Positions 42,556-51,822 of a stretch of DNA of 64,000 bases are shown here, piece after piece; the first letter of the stretch is position 1, and every line of letters begins with the position of its first letter. The DNA is from Roseovarius aestuarii (GTDB lineage: Bacteria > Pseudomonadota > Alphaproteobacteria > Rhodobacterales > Rhodobacteraceae), in NCBI RefSeq assembly GCF_019966515.1, contig NZ_JAIMIB010000003.1:62001-126000 (forward strand). Direction: 5' to 3'. A program made the position numbers and the translations under genes. The notes under the pieces are model-generated. The model was not told the origin of the DNA. It searched no databases and worked only from the letters and a program-made list of their open reading frames with translations.

Positions 42556-42609
42556 TAAACACCGGTGCCGCCGGCAAGAGCCTTGGGGCAGCCACTACGG
42601 AGATCACGC

Positions 42610-44250
42610 TCAGGCGTTCTGGCCCGCTTTGATCCCGGAGAAGATACAACCGCCGAGAAATGTGCCTTCGAGCGCATTATAGCCGTGATAGCCACCGCCG
42701 CCGAAACCGGCAACTTCACCCGCGGCGTAAAGACCGTCAAAGACTGTACCATCGGGTCGCAATACACGGGCTTCGAGGTCCGTGTGCAGCCCGCCAAGTG
42801 ACTTGCGTGTCAAAATGTTGAGCCGCACTGCGATGAGAGGGCCGTTTGCAGGATCGAGAATGGCATGAGGTTTGGCGGTACGGATCAGCTTGTCACCCAG
42901 ATAGGTGCGCGCATGGTGGATGGCGGTGATCTGGGCATCCGCTGCCGGGTCGGCGAGCGCTGCATCGCGCATGGCTATCTGGTCTCGGATATGATCGAGG
43001 TTGAGCGGTGTTTCGGGCGTCAGGCGGTTCATCCCGTCGACCAGTGTCTGCAGATCATCGGAAACGACGAAATCCTCGCCCCTTTCCTTGAACGCTTCAA
43101 CCGCGCCTGTGGCCCCCTTGCCCAGCCTCTCGCGCAGTACTTTGAGCCATTTACCTGAGGTCAGATCAGGGTTCTGTTCGCTGCCCGACAGTGCGAATTC
43201 CTTTTCAATGATCTTCTGCGTCAGGATGAACCAGCTGTGATCGTGGCCGGTGGACAGGATACGCTTGAGGGTCGAGAGCGTATCGAAGCCGGGCAGGCAG
43301 GGGGCCTCCATCCTGTCGCCGTTGGCATCAAGCCAGATTGAGGAGGGGCCCGGCAGGATACGAATACCGTGATTGGGCCAGATCGGGTTCCAGTTCCGGA
43401 TACCCTCGCAATAGTGCCACATGCGGTTTTCGTTGATCGCATGGGCACCGGCACGGACGACGGCGGCCTGCATCCGGCCATCCACGTAATCGGGAACGCC
43501 CGAGATCATGGTTTTGGGCGGTTTTCCCAGACGATCCACCGGCCAGAGGGCGCGGACCTTGGCGTGATCGCCGCCGATGCCGCCGGAGGTCGCGATCACA
43601 CTGTCGGCGGTATACGCAAAGTCGGCTTTCTTCTCGCGGTTGGTGGAGACGCCGCGGGGTGCGGGGTCATCGGCCAGGATGTGGCCCGAGACGCCGGTCG
43701 CACGGCCATCTGTCGTATCCAACGCGATGACTTCGTGACGGAAGGCCAAGTGCAGCAGGCCGGTCTCTACCGCTTCAGTCGCGCGCCGGACGAAGGGCGC
43801 GACGATACCTTCGCCGGTACCCCAGGTGATGTGAAAGCGTGGTACGGAATTGCCGTGGCCACCTGCCGCTTCGCCGCCACGTTCGGCCCAGCCCACGACC
43901 GGGAACCAGCGCATGCCTAATTGGTGCAGGTAGGGCCGCATGGGACCGGCTGCGAAGTCGAGATAAGCCTTGGCCCATTGTTTGGGAAACGCGTCCTCGG
44001 GACGATCGAACTGCGCGCTGCCCAGCCAGTCCCGCTGCGCCAGATCAAGGCTGTCGCGGATGCGCAGGCGGCGTTGCTCGGGGGTGTCGACCATGAAGAG
44101 GCCGCCCAGCGACCAGAAAGCCTGTCCGCCCAGCGATTGCGGCCCTTCTTGATCCAGCAGGATCACGTGCCGCCCGCGTTTGGTGGCCTCATGCGCGGCG
44201 ACAAGCCCGGCCAGCCCGCCGCCGACGATGATGATATCGGCCTTGTCCAT
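42610..44250 (-). CDS. FAD-binding dehydrogenase (KsdD/fumarate-reductase-like)
   Basis: A 546-residue flavoprotein. DIIIVGGGLAGLVAAHEATKRG is the FAD fold, GGQAFWSLGGLFMVDTPEQ follows, and the C terminus has GLHTDLEARVLRPDGTVFDGLYAAGEVAGFGGGG, typical of the fumarate-reductase/3-ketosteroid-delta1-dehydrogenase superfamily. Steroid genes are absent, so the natural substrate is unclear. It converges on the CMD-like gene and has no palindromic operator, so it may be a neighbour rather than an island member. Confidence 0.85.
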   Translation of the reverse strand: MDKADIIIVGGGLAGLVAAHEATKRGRHVILLDQEGPQSLGGQAFWSLGGLFMVDTPEQRRLRIRDSLDLAQRDWLGSAQFDRPEDAFPKQWAKAYLDFAAGPMRPYLHQLGMRWFPVVGWAERGGEAAGGHGNSVPRFHITWGTGEGIVAPFVRRATEAVETGLLHLAFRHEVIALDTTDGRATGVSGHILADDPAPRGVSTNREKKADFAYTADSVIATSGGIGGDHAKVRALWPVDRLGKPPKTMISGVPDYVDGRMQAAVVRAGAHAINENRMWHYCEGIRNWNPIWPNHGIRILPGPSSIWLDANGDRMEAPCLPGFDTLSTLKRILSTGHDHSWFILTQKIIEKEFALSGSEQNPDLTSGKWLKVLRERLGKGATGAVEAFKERGEDFVVSDDLQTLVDGMNRLTPETPLNLDHIRDQIAMRDAALADPAADAQITAIHHARTYLGDKLIRTAKPHAILDPANGPLIAVRLNILTRKSLGGLHTDLEARVLRPDGTVFDGLYAAGEVAGFGGGGYHGYNALEGTFLGGCIFSGIKAGQNA

Positions 44251-44319
44251 TTCCCGTCCCCTAAACGCCGTTGACCCCAGCCTAACAAACGGCCGGGGTC
44301 GGGGGGAAGAAACGTTGGG

Positions 44320-45747
44320 TCAGGATTGGGTCGGAGGGGCCTCGGGCGCCGCTGGTGCCGTGCGGCGGAACCAGCCACCACCGGATTTCTCGCGTTTCTC
44401 GCCGTACCAGTTTTCGTTTCTGGTGGCGTACATCGTACCCGCGATGGCACCAAAGGCGAGGATCGACCCGGCCAGAAGCGCATAATCGGCGCTGCGCAGG
44501 ATCAGGTAAAGCACGGCATAAAGCAGCGTCAGCAACAACCCGAGCACGATGGTGCGTTTGCCAAGCGCCAGCGCCATTGCCCCATAAGCGGTAACCAGCG
44601 CCACTGTGGCACCGCCCGCCACCAGATAGGCGGCGCCGAAGCCAAGCTGCTCGGCCAGCGCCAGCATCAGCAGGAAGAAGGTTGATTGCGCGAGGCCCAC
44701 CAGCAGGTATTGCACCGGGTGCGTCGGACGTTTGGACTGGCCTTCGATCAAGAAGATAGTCAGGAAGGTCAGTCCGATGAACATCAGCCCGTAGCGCGCC
44801 GCGCGGTAGGATTTCTGGTAGAAATCATTGGGCTGATAGAAGTCAACGCCAAAGCTGGCCTCGTGCCGGGCCGTGTATTCCTGGGTTTCGCGAGAGACCT
44901 GCGGCAGGGGTCGTGCCAGATGCGGGATCAGCCAGTTGGCGGTAAACCCGTCCTCGGACGCCTCGTAATCATTGGGCAGGAACGCCCCGTTGAACGAGGG
45001 ATGTGCCCAGTCGCTCGCGAAAGAAATCTCGCTGGTGCGGCCTACCGGTGCGATCGAGAGGGTCTGCGCACCGTTGAAACCGAGTTTCATCGTGTAGGTA
45101 TCGTGATTGCGTGGATCGCCCGTTGGTGCGCGCAGCCCGCCGACGCGGTTGTCGTTGGGGGCAAGCGGTTCCATCTGCAGTTGTTGTCCGTTGGTGGTCA
45201 GCTCGGCTGCACCCCGCAGGGCGCGGTTGGAGGTGACGTGCAATTCGATCTCGGATTTTCCCCAAATCGCAACCTCTTTGCCCCTGAGGGCATCGGCAAC
45301 CGCATCGGTGGGGAAATCGAAGCTCATCGCGGCGCTGGCGGTATAGACCGGGACGGTAAAGATGCCGCGATGACGTTCTTGTGTTGTGGTGTCGATCTGC
45401 GTCGTGAACTGGTTCGGGTAGAGGTAAACCGGATCGCGGTTGACGGTTTTCTGCACATCGACATGACGAAAGACCGGTTTGTCATCGGCATCGAGCTTCT
45501 GGATTCCGGTCTCGGGGTCCAGCACCTGGCGTTTTTCGCGCACGGTGACGGTTTCCTGCACCGGTACAACCAGCACCGGGCCGCTGATCAGCTGCCTGCC
45601 ACCCCATTCCTGACCAACACTGTCGCGGGTCGAGCGGTTGTAATTGGCGCGGTCATTGATGATTTCGCTGACAAAGAGGATTGGGATGAACATGAGGAGG
45701 ATGAGGAGACCGACGATAAAAAACCGCCAACCGGGAGATCGTAACAT
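44320..45747 (-). CDS. creD: Inner-membrane protein CreD
   Basis: A 475-residue membrane protein of the CreD family. An N-terminal helix (FFIVGLLILLMFIPILFVS) precedes a large periplasmic domain (about 40-305, with GQEWGGRQLISGPVLVVPV and SFGVDFYQPNDFYQKS) and about five C-terminal membrane helices. CreD is linked to envelope integrity and beta-lactam/colicin responses in enterobacteria. No CreBC two-component genes lie nearby. It lies 69 nt from the flavoprotein gene on the same strand. Confidence 0.9.
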   Translation of the reverse strand: MLRSPGWRFFIVGLLILLMFIPILFVSEIINDRANYNRSTRDSVGQEWGGRQLISGPVLVVPVQETVTVREKRQVLDPETGIQKLDADDKPVFRHVDVQKTVNRDPVYLYPNQFTTQIDTTTQERHRGIFTVPVYTASAAMSFDFPTDAVADALRGKEVAIWGKSEIELHVTSNRALRGAAELTTNGQQLQMEPLAPNDNRVGGLRAPTGDPRNHDTYTMKLGFNGAQTLSIAPVGRTSEISFASDWAHPSFNGAFLPNDYEASEDGFTANWLIPHLARPLPQVSRETQEYTARHEASFGVDFYQPNDFYQKSYRAARYGLMFIGLTFLTIFLIEGQSKRPTHPVQYLLVGLAQSTFFLLMLALAEQLGFGAAYLVAGGATVALVTAYGAMALALGKRTIVLGLLLTLLYAVLYLILRSADYALLAGSILAFGAIAGTMYATRNENWYGEKREKSGGGWFRRTAPAAPEAPPTQS

Positions 45748-45939
45748 GGATACATTTCCTGTCTGTTGAATGCCCTCTCTAAATAGGAAGTGGGTTGTGC
45801 AGGCGACAGGGGCGGCTTGCGCAGATTTTCAGCAGATATCAGCCAGGTTTGTTTTTGCGATGTTTTTTGGGTTCAAAGATGCCGGCCCTGGCCAAGACCT
45901 GCCGATGCTGCAGCGAGAGCGATGAACAGCTGTTAATCC

Positions 45940-46263
45940 TCAGCACGGCAACTTAGGGTTCATGTTTCTCTTGATCACGCCTGAGCTCATGAAAGCGCCG
46001 TCGATTGGTGTGGTAACACCGCTGAAACAGGCCACTTTCCGACCCGGCAGGAAAGCAGCGACGCTTACGATCTCGTCAGGCGTTCCGTAGTGGTTTGCGG
46101 CGATGCGCGTGCTATCGCTCGCCCTGGTCTCGGCACCGGTCACCATGATGCAATTGCCCTCAAAGTTCGTGATCAATCCCTCTGCCCGATGTCTGCACTT
46201 GATGGCACGCCCAAACCCTATCCCGACACCGCCATTCGCGGGTTCATCAACGGTATTTGGCAA
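45940..46263 (-). pseudogene. Remnant of a short-chain dehydrogenase (C-terminal part)
   Basis: This frame ends with HYGTPDEIVSVAAFLPGRK and then FSGVTTPIDGAF, which match the C-terminal (Y/H)GTPEEI...AFLAS...TGxxxxxDGxF region of short-chain dehydrogenases. The Rossmann N-terminal half and catalytic Tyr-Lys are missing, and the fahA gene begins immediately beyond. Upstream residues look scrambled. The remaining 529-nt gap (45748-46276) otherwise shows no gene. Confidence 0.6.
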
Positions 46264-46276
46264 GGGTCACCGCTGC

Positions 46277-47521
46277 CTACATTGGGTCGGCTGCCGGAAC
46301 CAAAGTCCCAGAGCATTCGCCAAAGCCGACCCGGAAACCGCTTCCCCTCGCGACGCCCCGCAGAACGACCCGGTCACCATCGTGCAGAAAACTTCTGACT
46401 TGCCCATCATCCAATGTGATCGGCTCGTTCCCGCCCCAGCTTAGCTCCAGCAAAGATCCCCGAGCGTCTTTTTCGGCGCCCGAGATCGTGCCAGAGCCCA
46501 AAAGATCGCCAACACGCATCGGGCACCCGCTGGTCGTGTGATGTACCAGTTGCTGCGCCGCGGAATAATACATCTCGTTATAATTTGTCCGGGCAATGGT
46601 TTGCACCTCACCGCCCGAGGGCGCCAGGGCAACGGTCAGGTCAATGTCATAAAGCATGGGTGACGTGTCCCGAAGGTGCGGCAAAAGCTCGACCTCCCGA
46701 TTGGGCGTGGCACAGCGGAATGGTTCAAGCGCCGCTTTCGTCACGATCCAGGGGCTGATCGTCGTAGCGGTGGCCTTGGACTGGAACGGGCCAAGCGGTT
46801 GATATTCCCAAGCCTGAATGTCGCGCGCTGACCAATCATTCAGCAGCACGTAACCAAAGATGTTGGCATCGGCCTGATCGACGCTGATCGGGCCCTGTGA
46901 CGGTGTGCCGACAATAGCGCCCAGTTCAAGCTCGATATCGAACCGTTCAGAGGGAGCGAAGCGTGGCATGGTATCGTCGGCGCCTTTCAACTGGCCCCAG
47001 GGTCGTGTGATATCGGTGCCCGACAGCACCACCGATGACGCCCGCCCGTTATAACCGATGGGGATATGCAGCCAGCTGGGCGGCAGTGCATTTTCCGGAC
47101 CGCGAAACATGGTGCCGACGTTTACGGCGTGATGTTTGCCGGCATAGAAATCCGTATATTCCGATACCTTGAATGGTAGGTGCAGATCTACATCACAAAT
47201 CGGATGCAGCTGGTCGCGCAGGGCGCCAACATCTTCATAGGTTTCGCTTAACAAAGAGGTGATCACCTTGCGGAACCGCGCCCAGAGTTCGGGCCCGGCC
47301 TCCATCACGCCGTTCCAGCCCCGCGGATCGGACAGCGCCTGCGCCATGAACGGCAGGTGCGACGATGTCAGCGCGGTGACATCCAGCACCATATCACCGA
47401 TCGCGACGCCGAGGTGACGTGGACCGCCAGCGACGGAAAACACACCATATGGCAGGTTGTTCAGCGGAAAATCCGTTGTCGGAGAATTTGCGCTGGCGAC
47501 CCAGCTTTTCATGAGCGGCAT
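46277..47521 (-). CDS. fahA: Fumarylacetoacetase
   Basis: A 414-residue hydrolase performing the last step of tyrosine/homogentisate breakdown, yielding fumarate and acetoacetate. Metal and catalytic regions: YTDFYAGKHHAVNVGTMF (Asp, His), FDIELELGAIVG (two Glu) and VLLNDWSARDIQAWEYQPLG (Asp). The N-terminal SH3-like domain (LPYGVFSVAGGPRHLGVAIGD) is typical. The start ATG follows GGAG. It is the third gene of the hmgA-maiA-fahA operon, 33 nt after maiA. Confidence 0.96.
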   Translation of the reverse strand: MPLMKSWVASANSPTTDFPLNNLPYGVFSVAGGPRHLGVAIGDMVLDVTALTSSHLPFMAQALSDPRGWNGVMEAGPELWARFRKVITSLLSETYEDVGALRDQLHPICDVDLHLPFKVSEYTDFYAGKHHAVNVGTMFRGPENALPPSWLHIPIGYNGRASSVVLSGTDITRPWGQLKGADDTMPRFAPSERFDIELELGAIVGTPSQGPISVDQADANIFGYVLLNDWSARDIQAWEYQPLGPFQSKATATTISPWIVTKAALEPFRCATPNREVELLPHLRDTSPMLYDIDLTVALAPSGGEVQTIARTNYNEMYYSAAQQLVHHTTSGCPMRVGDLLGSGTISGAEKDARGSLLELSWGGNEPITLDDGQVRSFLHDGDRVVLRGVARGSGFRVGFGECSGTLVPAADPM

Positions 47522-47554
47522 TTGAAGCTCCGGGATATAGGCCGCAGCCCCTGA

Positions 47555-48193
47555 TCAGGCTGCATCGGGTAGGTTTTCCGGCATTGCTGCCGCGATTGAG
47601 GGGTTAGATACGGCGCGGGCATCAATGTCGCACAGCCGGTCGAAGGGGGTAAGGTCGAACGCCCAACGGCGGGCATTCACCAACTGGCTGACAAGACAGA
47701 TATCCGCGAGCCCGATCCTTTCGCCGAAGGTGAAGGCTGTTCCGGGGCGTATCTTCCGTTGAAATGCTTCCAGCCCATGATGCATCCATTGATGTACATA
47801 TCTGATCACCTCACTCTCTGGTTGGTCCATTGGTCCGCGAAGATAGTTCAGAACTTTCAGGTTGTTCACCGGATGAATGTCCATCGCAATGGCATAAGCC
47901 GCGGCACGTTCCTGTGCCCGGTGAAGAGGATCGGAATGCAAAAGCGGCGGGTTCGGACGCAACACATCAAGATAGTCAATGATCGCAAGACTTTGGGTCA
48001 GGGCCGTACCATCCTCCAGCACCAGAACCGGTACAGATTGCGACGGGTTGATCGCGCTGAAGGCCGGGCCCGACTGGGCACCGGTCAGCAGGTTAACGGG
48101 CACTATCTCGTAGTCGAACCCTTTCAGGTTCAACACCGCACGCACACGCAGGGATGTGGTAGAGCGCCAGTAGGAATAGAGTTTCAGACCCAT
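47555..48193 (-). CDS. maiA: Maleylacetoacetate isomerase
   Basis: A 212-residue zeta-class GST-like isomerase. SYWRSTTSLRVRAVLNLKG is the active-site region (family S-S/T-C/x-S-WRVR), NPSQSVPVLVLEDGTALTQSLAI the glutathione-binding loop, and FTFGERIGLADICLVSQLVNARRW the C-terminal family motif. It converts maleylacetoacetate to fumarylacetoacetate. It lies between hmgA and fahA in one operon. Confidence 0.95.
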   Translation of the reverse strand: MGLKLYSYWRSTTSLRVRAVLNLKGFDYEIVPVNLLTGAQSGPAFSAINPSQSVPVLVLEDGTALTQSLAIIDYLDVLRPNPPLLHSDPLHRAQERAAAYAIAMDIHPVNNLKVLNYLRGPMDQPESEVIRYVHQWMHHGLEAFQRKIRPGTAFTFGERIGLADICLVSQLVNARRWAFDLTPFDRLCDIDARAVSNPSIAAAMPENLPDAA

Positions 48194-48229
48194 GCGCCAC
48201 CTCTTGCCGGGAACATCATCACTGAAGGA

Positions 48230-49582
48230 TCATTTCTTGCCGGGGGTGCCGTCGAACTTCTTTTCCAGGCTGGCCCAGCAATCAATATAGTCGTCCTGCA
48301 GCGGCGCCTCGTTGGCCGCAAAAGCGGTCAGGTGTTGCGGAAAGCGTGTCTCGAACATGAAGGACATCGTGTTATCAAGCTTCTCGGGCGTCAGATCGGC
48401 GTTCGAGGCTTTATCGAGTGCCTCCCGGTCCGGACCGTGCGGCAGCATCATATTGTGTAGGCTCATGCCGCCGGGGGCAAAGCCCTGTGGCTTGGCATCA
48501 TATTCGCCATAGATGTTCCCCATAAGCTCGGACATCACGTTCTTGTGGTACCAGGGCGGGCGGAATGTATCCTCCGCCACCATCCAGCGCTCGCGGAACA
48601 GAACAAAGTCGATATTGGCGGTTCCGGCCTGGCCTGACGGGGCCGTTAGTACAGTAAAGATCGACGGATCAGGGTGATCGAACAGGATTGCACCGACCGG
48701 ACAATAAGTTCTGAGATCGTATTTCACCGGCGCGTAATTGCCATGCCAGGCCACGACGTCAAGCGGCGAATGACCGATCTGCGTTTCATGGAACTGGCCG
48801 CACCACTTTATCGTCACCGTCGATGGTGTCTCGCGGTCTTCGAAGGCGGCAACGGGTGATTTGAAATCCCGCCGGTTGGCCATGCAGTTTGCACCGATCG
48901 GTCCACGGCTTGGCAGCTCGAACTTCTGCCCGTAGTTTTCGCAGACAAAGCCCCGTGCCGGCCCGTCAGGCAGTTCGACCCGGTAAACCAGCCCCCGCGG
49001 GATGACGGCAATCTCTTGCGGCGCCAGATCAATGATCCCAAGCTCGGTTGCAAAGCGCAGCCGACCCTCCTGAGGGACCACCAGCAGCTCGCTGTCAGCG
49101 GAGTAGAAATAGCTTTCTTCCATCGACCGGGTCACCAGGTAGATATGACTTGCCATACCGATCTGCGTGTTCACATCGCCCGCCGTGGTCATGGTGCGCA
49201 TGCCGGTCAGCCAGGTCAGCGGTACATCCGAATGCGGGACAGGGATCCATCGGTACTGGCCCAGAGATGTGACATCGCCGATGACATGCGGTGCGGAATT
49301 CCAATAGGGCAGATCGACCCGTTTGAACCGGCCCGTGTGTTTGACCGAGGGTCGGATGCGGTAGCACCATGTTCGTTCGTTTTGATGCGACGGAGCAGTA
49401 AAGGCCGTACCCGAGAGTTGTTCGCCATAGAGGCCATAGTTACAGCGTTGCGGGCTGTTCATACCCTGCGGTAGCGCGCCCGGCAACGCCTCGGTTTCGA
49501 AGTCATTGCCGAAGCCGGGCATGTATCCGGGATGGGCTTCGGAGGGTGAGGGTGCGACAATCATGGTGCTGTCGATGGTCAT
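48230..49582 (-). CDS. hmgA: Homogentisate 1,2-dioxygenase
   Basis: A 450-residue non-haem iron dioxygenase that opens the homogentisate ring. The N terminus has [21 protein letters not shown]; iron ligands lie in [18 protein letters not shown] (His, Glu) and MMLPHGPD (His region). The ATG at 49582 is preferred because GAGGAAACC precedes it; an upstream non-ATG codon at 49594 lacks a good site. It heads the operon and faces a MarR regulator across a 226-bp region carrying two dyads. Confidence 0.97.
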   Translation of the reverse strand: MTIDSTMIVAPSPSEAHPGYMPGFGNDFETEALPGALPQGMNSPQRCNYGLYGEQLSGTAFTAPSHQNERTWCYRIRPSVKHTGRFKRVDLPYWNSAPHVIGDVTSLGQYRWIPVPHSDVPLTWLTGMRTMTTAGDVNTQIGMASHIYLVTRSMEESYFYSADSELLVVPQEGRLRFATELGIIDLAPQEIAVIPRGLVYRVELPDGPARGFVCENYGQKFELPSRGPIGANCMANRRDFKSPVAAFEDRETPSTVTIKWCGQFHETQIGHSPLDVVAWHGNYAPVKYDLRTYCPVGAILFDHPDPSIFTVLTAPSGQAGTANIDFVLFRERWMVAEDTFRPPWYHKNVMSELMGNIYGEYDAKPQGFAPGGMSLHNMMLPHGPDREALDKASNADLTPEKLDNTMSFMFETRFPQHLTAFAANEAPLQDDYIDCWASLEKKFDGTPGKK

Positions 49583-49703
49583 TGGTTTCCTCAATTCAGC
49601 AAACGAAGTGTACCTGGCGTGACCCCGATCAGCCTTGCGGGCCAGATAATACTGTCCCCGCTTTTCAGGGTTTTCTGGTGTCGGTCAATTTAGCCCCATA
49701 ATT

Positions 49704-49719
49704 AGTTTCCAATGAAACT
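49704..49719. promoter_or_regulatory. Putative MarR operator A (AGTTTC-N4-GAAACT)
   Basis: A perfect 6-bp inverted repeat with a 4-bp spacer, 122 nt upstream of hmgA. It shares the TTTC...GAAACT core with operator B, 28 bp away centre to centre, so both probably bind the divergently encoded MarR regulator. Confidence 0.65.
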
Positions 49720-49731
49720 ATGTCAATAAGT

Positions 49732-49747
49732 AATTTCATTTGAAACT
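49732..49747. promoter_or_regulatory. Putative MarR operator B (AATTTC-N4-GAAACT)
   Basis: The same dyad as operator A with one mismatch in the left arm. It sits 61 nt upstream of the preferred MarR start codon and abuts the alternative ATG at 49752, which argues against that ATG being used. Confidence 0.6.
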
Positions 49748-49808
49748 ATAAATGCAACCGGGTAAAGGTTACTGGGAGAAAATCTTAAGCGAGGCACGGG
49801 GCTGTCTG

Positions 49809-50279
49809 ATGGTCGAAGGCAAAACTCAGAAAATACCACCTCAAGGATTTGATCTTAAATCATTTTTTCCCTACCAAACCCGAGTTTTCTATAAACATGT
49901 GATCCAGGCCGTCTCGCGCGTCTATGAGGCGCGCTATGACATGAAGCCGAATGAATGGCGAACTCTGGCGATTTTGGGATCGGGGAACCCGTCGACCCCT
50001 GCCGAGATCGTCGAGTTATCCAGTATCGACAAGGTTTCCGTCAGCCGCGCAGTCACAAACCTGAGCAAGCGCGGCTGGATACTGGTGCGGGCCAATCGTT
50101 CCGATGCCCGAAGCAAAGTCCTGACGCTGTCCAAGGCCGGTAAGGCGGTCTATCATGACCTCGTGCCCCGAATGCTTGAAGCAGAGGTGGAATTACTGTC
50201 AGTTTTGACGGACGCAGAGGTTAGCGAGCTCAAAAGATTGATGGAAAAGCTGCACTCGGTAGCAGACAAGCCCGCGTAA
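49809..50279 (+). CDS. MarR-family regulator of the homogentisate operon
   Basis: A 156-residue winged-helix regulator. It shows PNEWRTLAILGSGNPSTPAEIVE, SSIDKVSVSRAVTNLSKRGWI (recognition helix) and RSDARSKVLTLSKAGKAVYHDL (wing). It is divergent from hmgA, with two dyads between, so it likely represses homogentisate breakdown until an intermediate is present. ATG 49809 is preferred over 49752 because the earlier ATG lies 5 nt from a dyad and has no ribosome-binding site; the choice is not certain. Confidence 0.87.
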   Translation: MVEGKTQKIPPQGFDLKSFFPYQTRVFYKHVIQAVSRVYEARYDMKPNEWRTLAILGSGNPSTPAEIVELSSIDKVSVSRAVTNLSKRGWILVRANRSDARSKVLTLSKAGKAVYHDLVPRMLEAEVELLSVLTDAEVSELKRLMEKLHSVADKPA

Positions 50280-50522
50280 ACAACTGTTTGGCCTCGTGCG
50301 CGCCTCGGGGCAGGTTTGCAAACCCGGCGGTTCCGAGTCCTTGCAGGGCGATGGGTTTGCACGGTTCAAGGATAGCAAATGAGATGCTGTGCTGCGTGGC
50401 AGATCACCGACATGGCGAGTGTCGAACCCTGGGGGCACTTGCGCGCAAAGGCGTACATTCGCGACAGACGTGAGGTCGGGGACAGAACAGACGGGATATG
50501 AGTGCCGTGATCCGGTGCGCAC

Positions 50523-51401
50523 ATGTCGACCGATATCGAACATCCCCCCGGACGCCTGACGCTGGTCGATATTGTGATGGGCATCGGCGTCGCGCTGACC
50601 TGGGGCCTAGGGATTGTGTTTTCCAAGGCGGCGATTGCGCATTTCCCGCCGATCCTGTTGATGGGATTCCGCTTTACCGTAACGGCATTGGTGCTGGTGT
50701 GGTTCGTGCGGGTGCCACGAGGGCAGTTGTTGGCGCTTTTCGGCATCGCGCTGATATCGGCGGCCCTGCAATACAGCCTGACATTTACAGGGCTCAAGGG
50801 GTTGGATGCCGGAGTGGCGGCGCTGGTCGTGCAACTTGAGGTGCCGTTTCTGGTTCTGGTGGGCGCGGTTTTCCTGCGAGAAAAACCCGGGCTTCGCAAA
50901 TGGGCAGGGATCGCGGTGGCGTTTTTCGGGGTGTACCAGATTGCCGGAGAGCCGCAGATATCGGCGGCGCTGGGGTCGGTCCTGCTGGTTATATCGGGCG
51001 CGTTTGTCTGGGCCATCGGTCAGGCGATGATCCGGAAACTAAAGGATATCGACGGGCTGACCGTAACCGCCTGGATCGCGGTGATGGCAGCGCCGCAGCT
51101 TTTTGCCGTCTCGCTGGCGGTGGAAAGTGACCACTGGCAGGCCATCCAGAGCGCGGGTTGGGTAGTATGGGCAACGGTACTTTACCTCGGCCTGGTAATG
51201 ACGGCGTTGGGGTATGGGCTGTGGTATACGCTTATCCGTCGAAACCCGGTCAGCCAAGTGGCGCCGTTCCTGCTGCTCTTGCCGCTTTTCGCCGTGCTGG
51301 GCGGCGTGGTTTTTCTGGGTGAATCCATGACCATGACCGTCATGATTGGCGGCGCTATTGTGATTGCCGGTGTTGCCATTATCCTGACGGATAAAGGGTA
51401 G
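50523..51401 (+). CDS. EamA-family (DMT) transporter
   Basis: A 292-residue inner-membrane protein with ten predicted membrane segments in two EamA repeats. Typical blocks are ALTWGLGIVFSKAAIAHFPPI, LQYSLTFTGLKGLDAGVAAL and, in the second half, LVMTALGYGLWYTLIRRNPVS. DMT proteins export amino acids or metabolites; the substrate is unknown. It lies 10 nt before a small membrane protein gene that may be cotranscribed. Confidence 0.88.
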   Translation: MSTDIEHPPGRLTLVDIVMGIGVALTWGLGIVFSKAAIAHFPPILLMGFRFTVTALVLVWFVRVPRGQLLALFGIALISAALQYSLTFTGLKGLDAGVAALVVQLEVPFLVLVGAVFLREKPGLRKWAGIAVAFFGVYQIAGEPQISAALGSVLLVISGAFVWAIGQAMIRKLKDIDGLTVTAWIAVMAAPQLFAVSLAVESDHWQAIQSAGWVVWATVLYLGLVMTALGYGLWYTLIRRNPVSQVAPFLLLLPLFAVLGGVVFLGESMTMTVMIGGAIVIAGVAIILTDKG

Positions 51402-51411
51402 GAGGGCCAGA

Positions 51412-51798
51412 ATGATCCGGATAATTGCATTGGCGGTAGCGCTTGGGCTGGTGCTGATCCTGCACCTGACGGGTGTGATCAAGGCAAATGATTTGTCGCA
51501 TCCCTTCTGGCATGTGCAAGCGACGATGATCGGCGCTGGGCTTGGCGTGGCGCTGACGGTCGGTCTGTGCTGGCTGGGCGGGCGCGCGCCGGGTTTGGCC
51601 AAGCTGCTGCGGCGCTTGTGCATCCTTGGCTTGCTGGTTGCGCTTGGCGTGACCTTGTACGCGGCGCGGTATTTCATTAATTCTGCCGATTACGAGCCGG
51701 TGGCTGGCAGGATCTGGTATCTGGGCTATCACGCGACGGTGGCTTTGTTCGTGATGCTGATCGGCACCTATCTGCCCCGTCTTATCAACCGCGATTAA
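51412..51798 (+). CDS. Small membrane protein of unknown function
   Basis: A 128-residue protein with four predicted hydrophobic segments (about 2-20, 38-58, 68-86 and 103-121) separated by short loops. It has no recognised domain. It follows the DMT transporter with a 10-nt gap, preceded by GTAGGAGG, so it is probably expressed with it. Confidence 0.7.
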   Translation: MIRIIALAVALGLVLILHLTGVIKANDLSHPFWHVQATMIGAGLGVALTVGLCWLGGRAPGLAKLLRRLCILGLLVALGVTLYAARYFINSADYEPVAGRIWYLGYHATVALFVMLIGTYLPRLINRD

Positions 51799-51822
51799 GG
51801 TCGTGCCCGCAACGATGCCGAA

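Noticed and set aside
47258..47267. GGTGATCACC, resembling the island operator
   Set aside because: It lies inside the fahA coding region and lacks the CTG/CAG flanks; one such 8-bp core is expected by chance in 64 kb.
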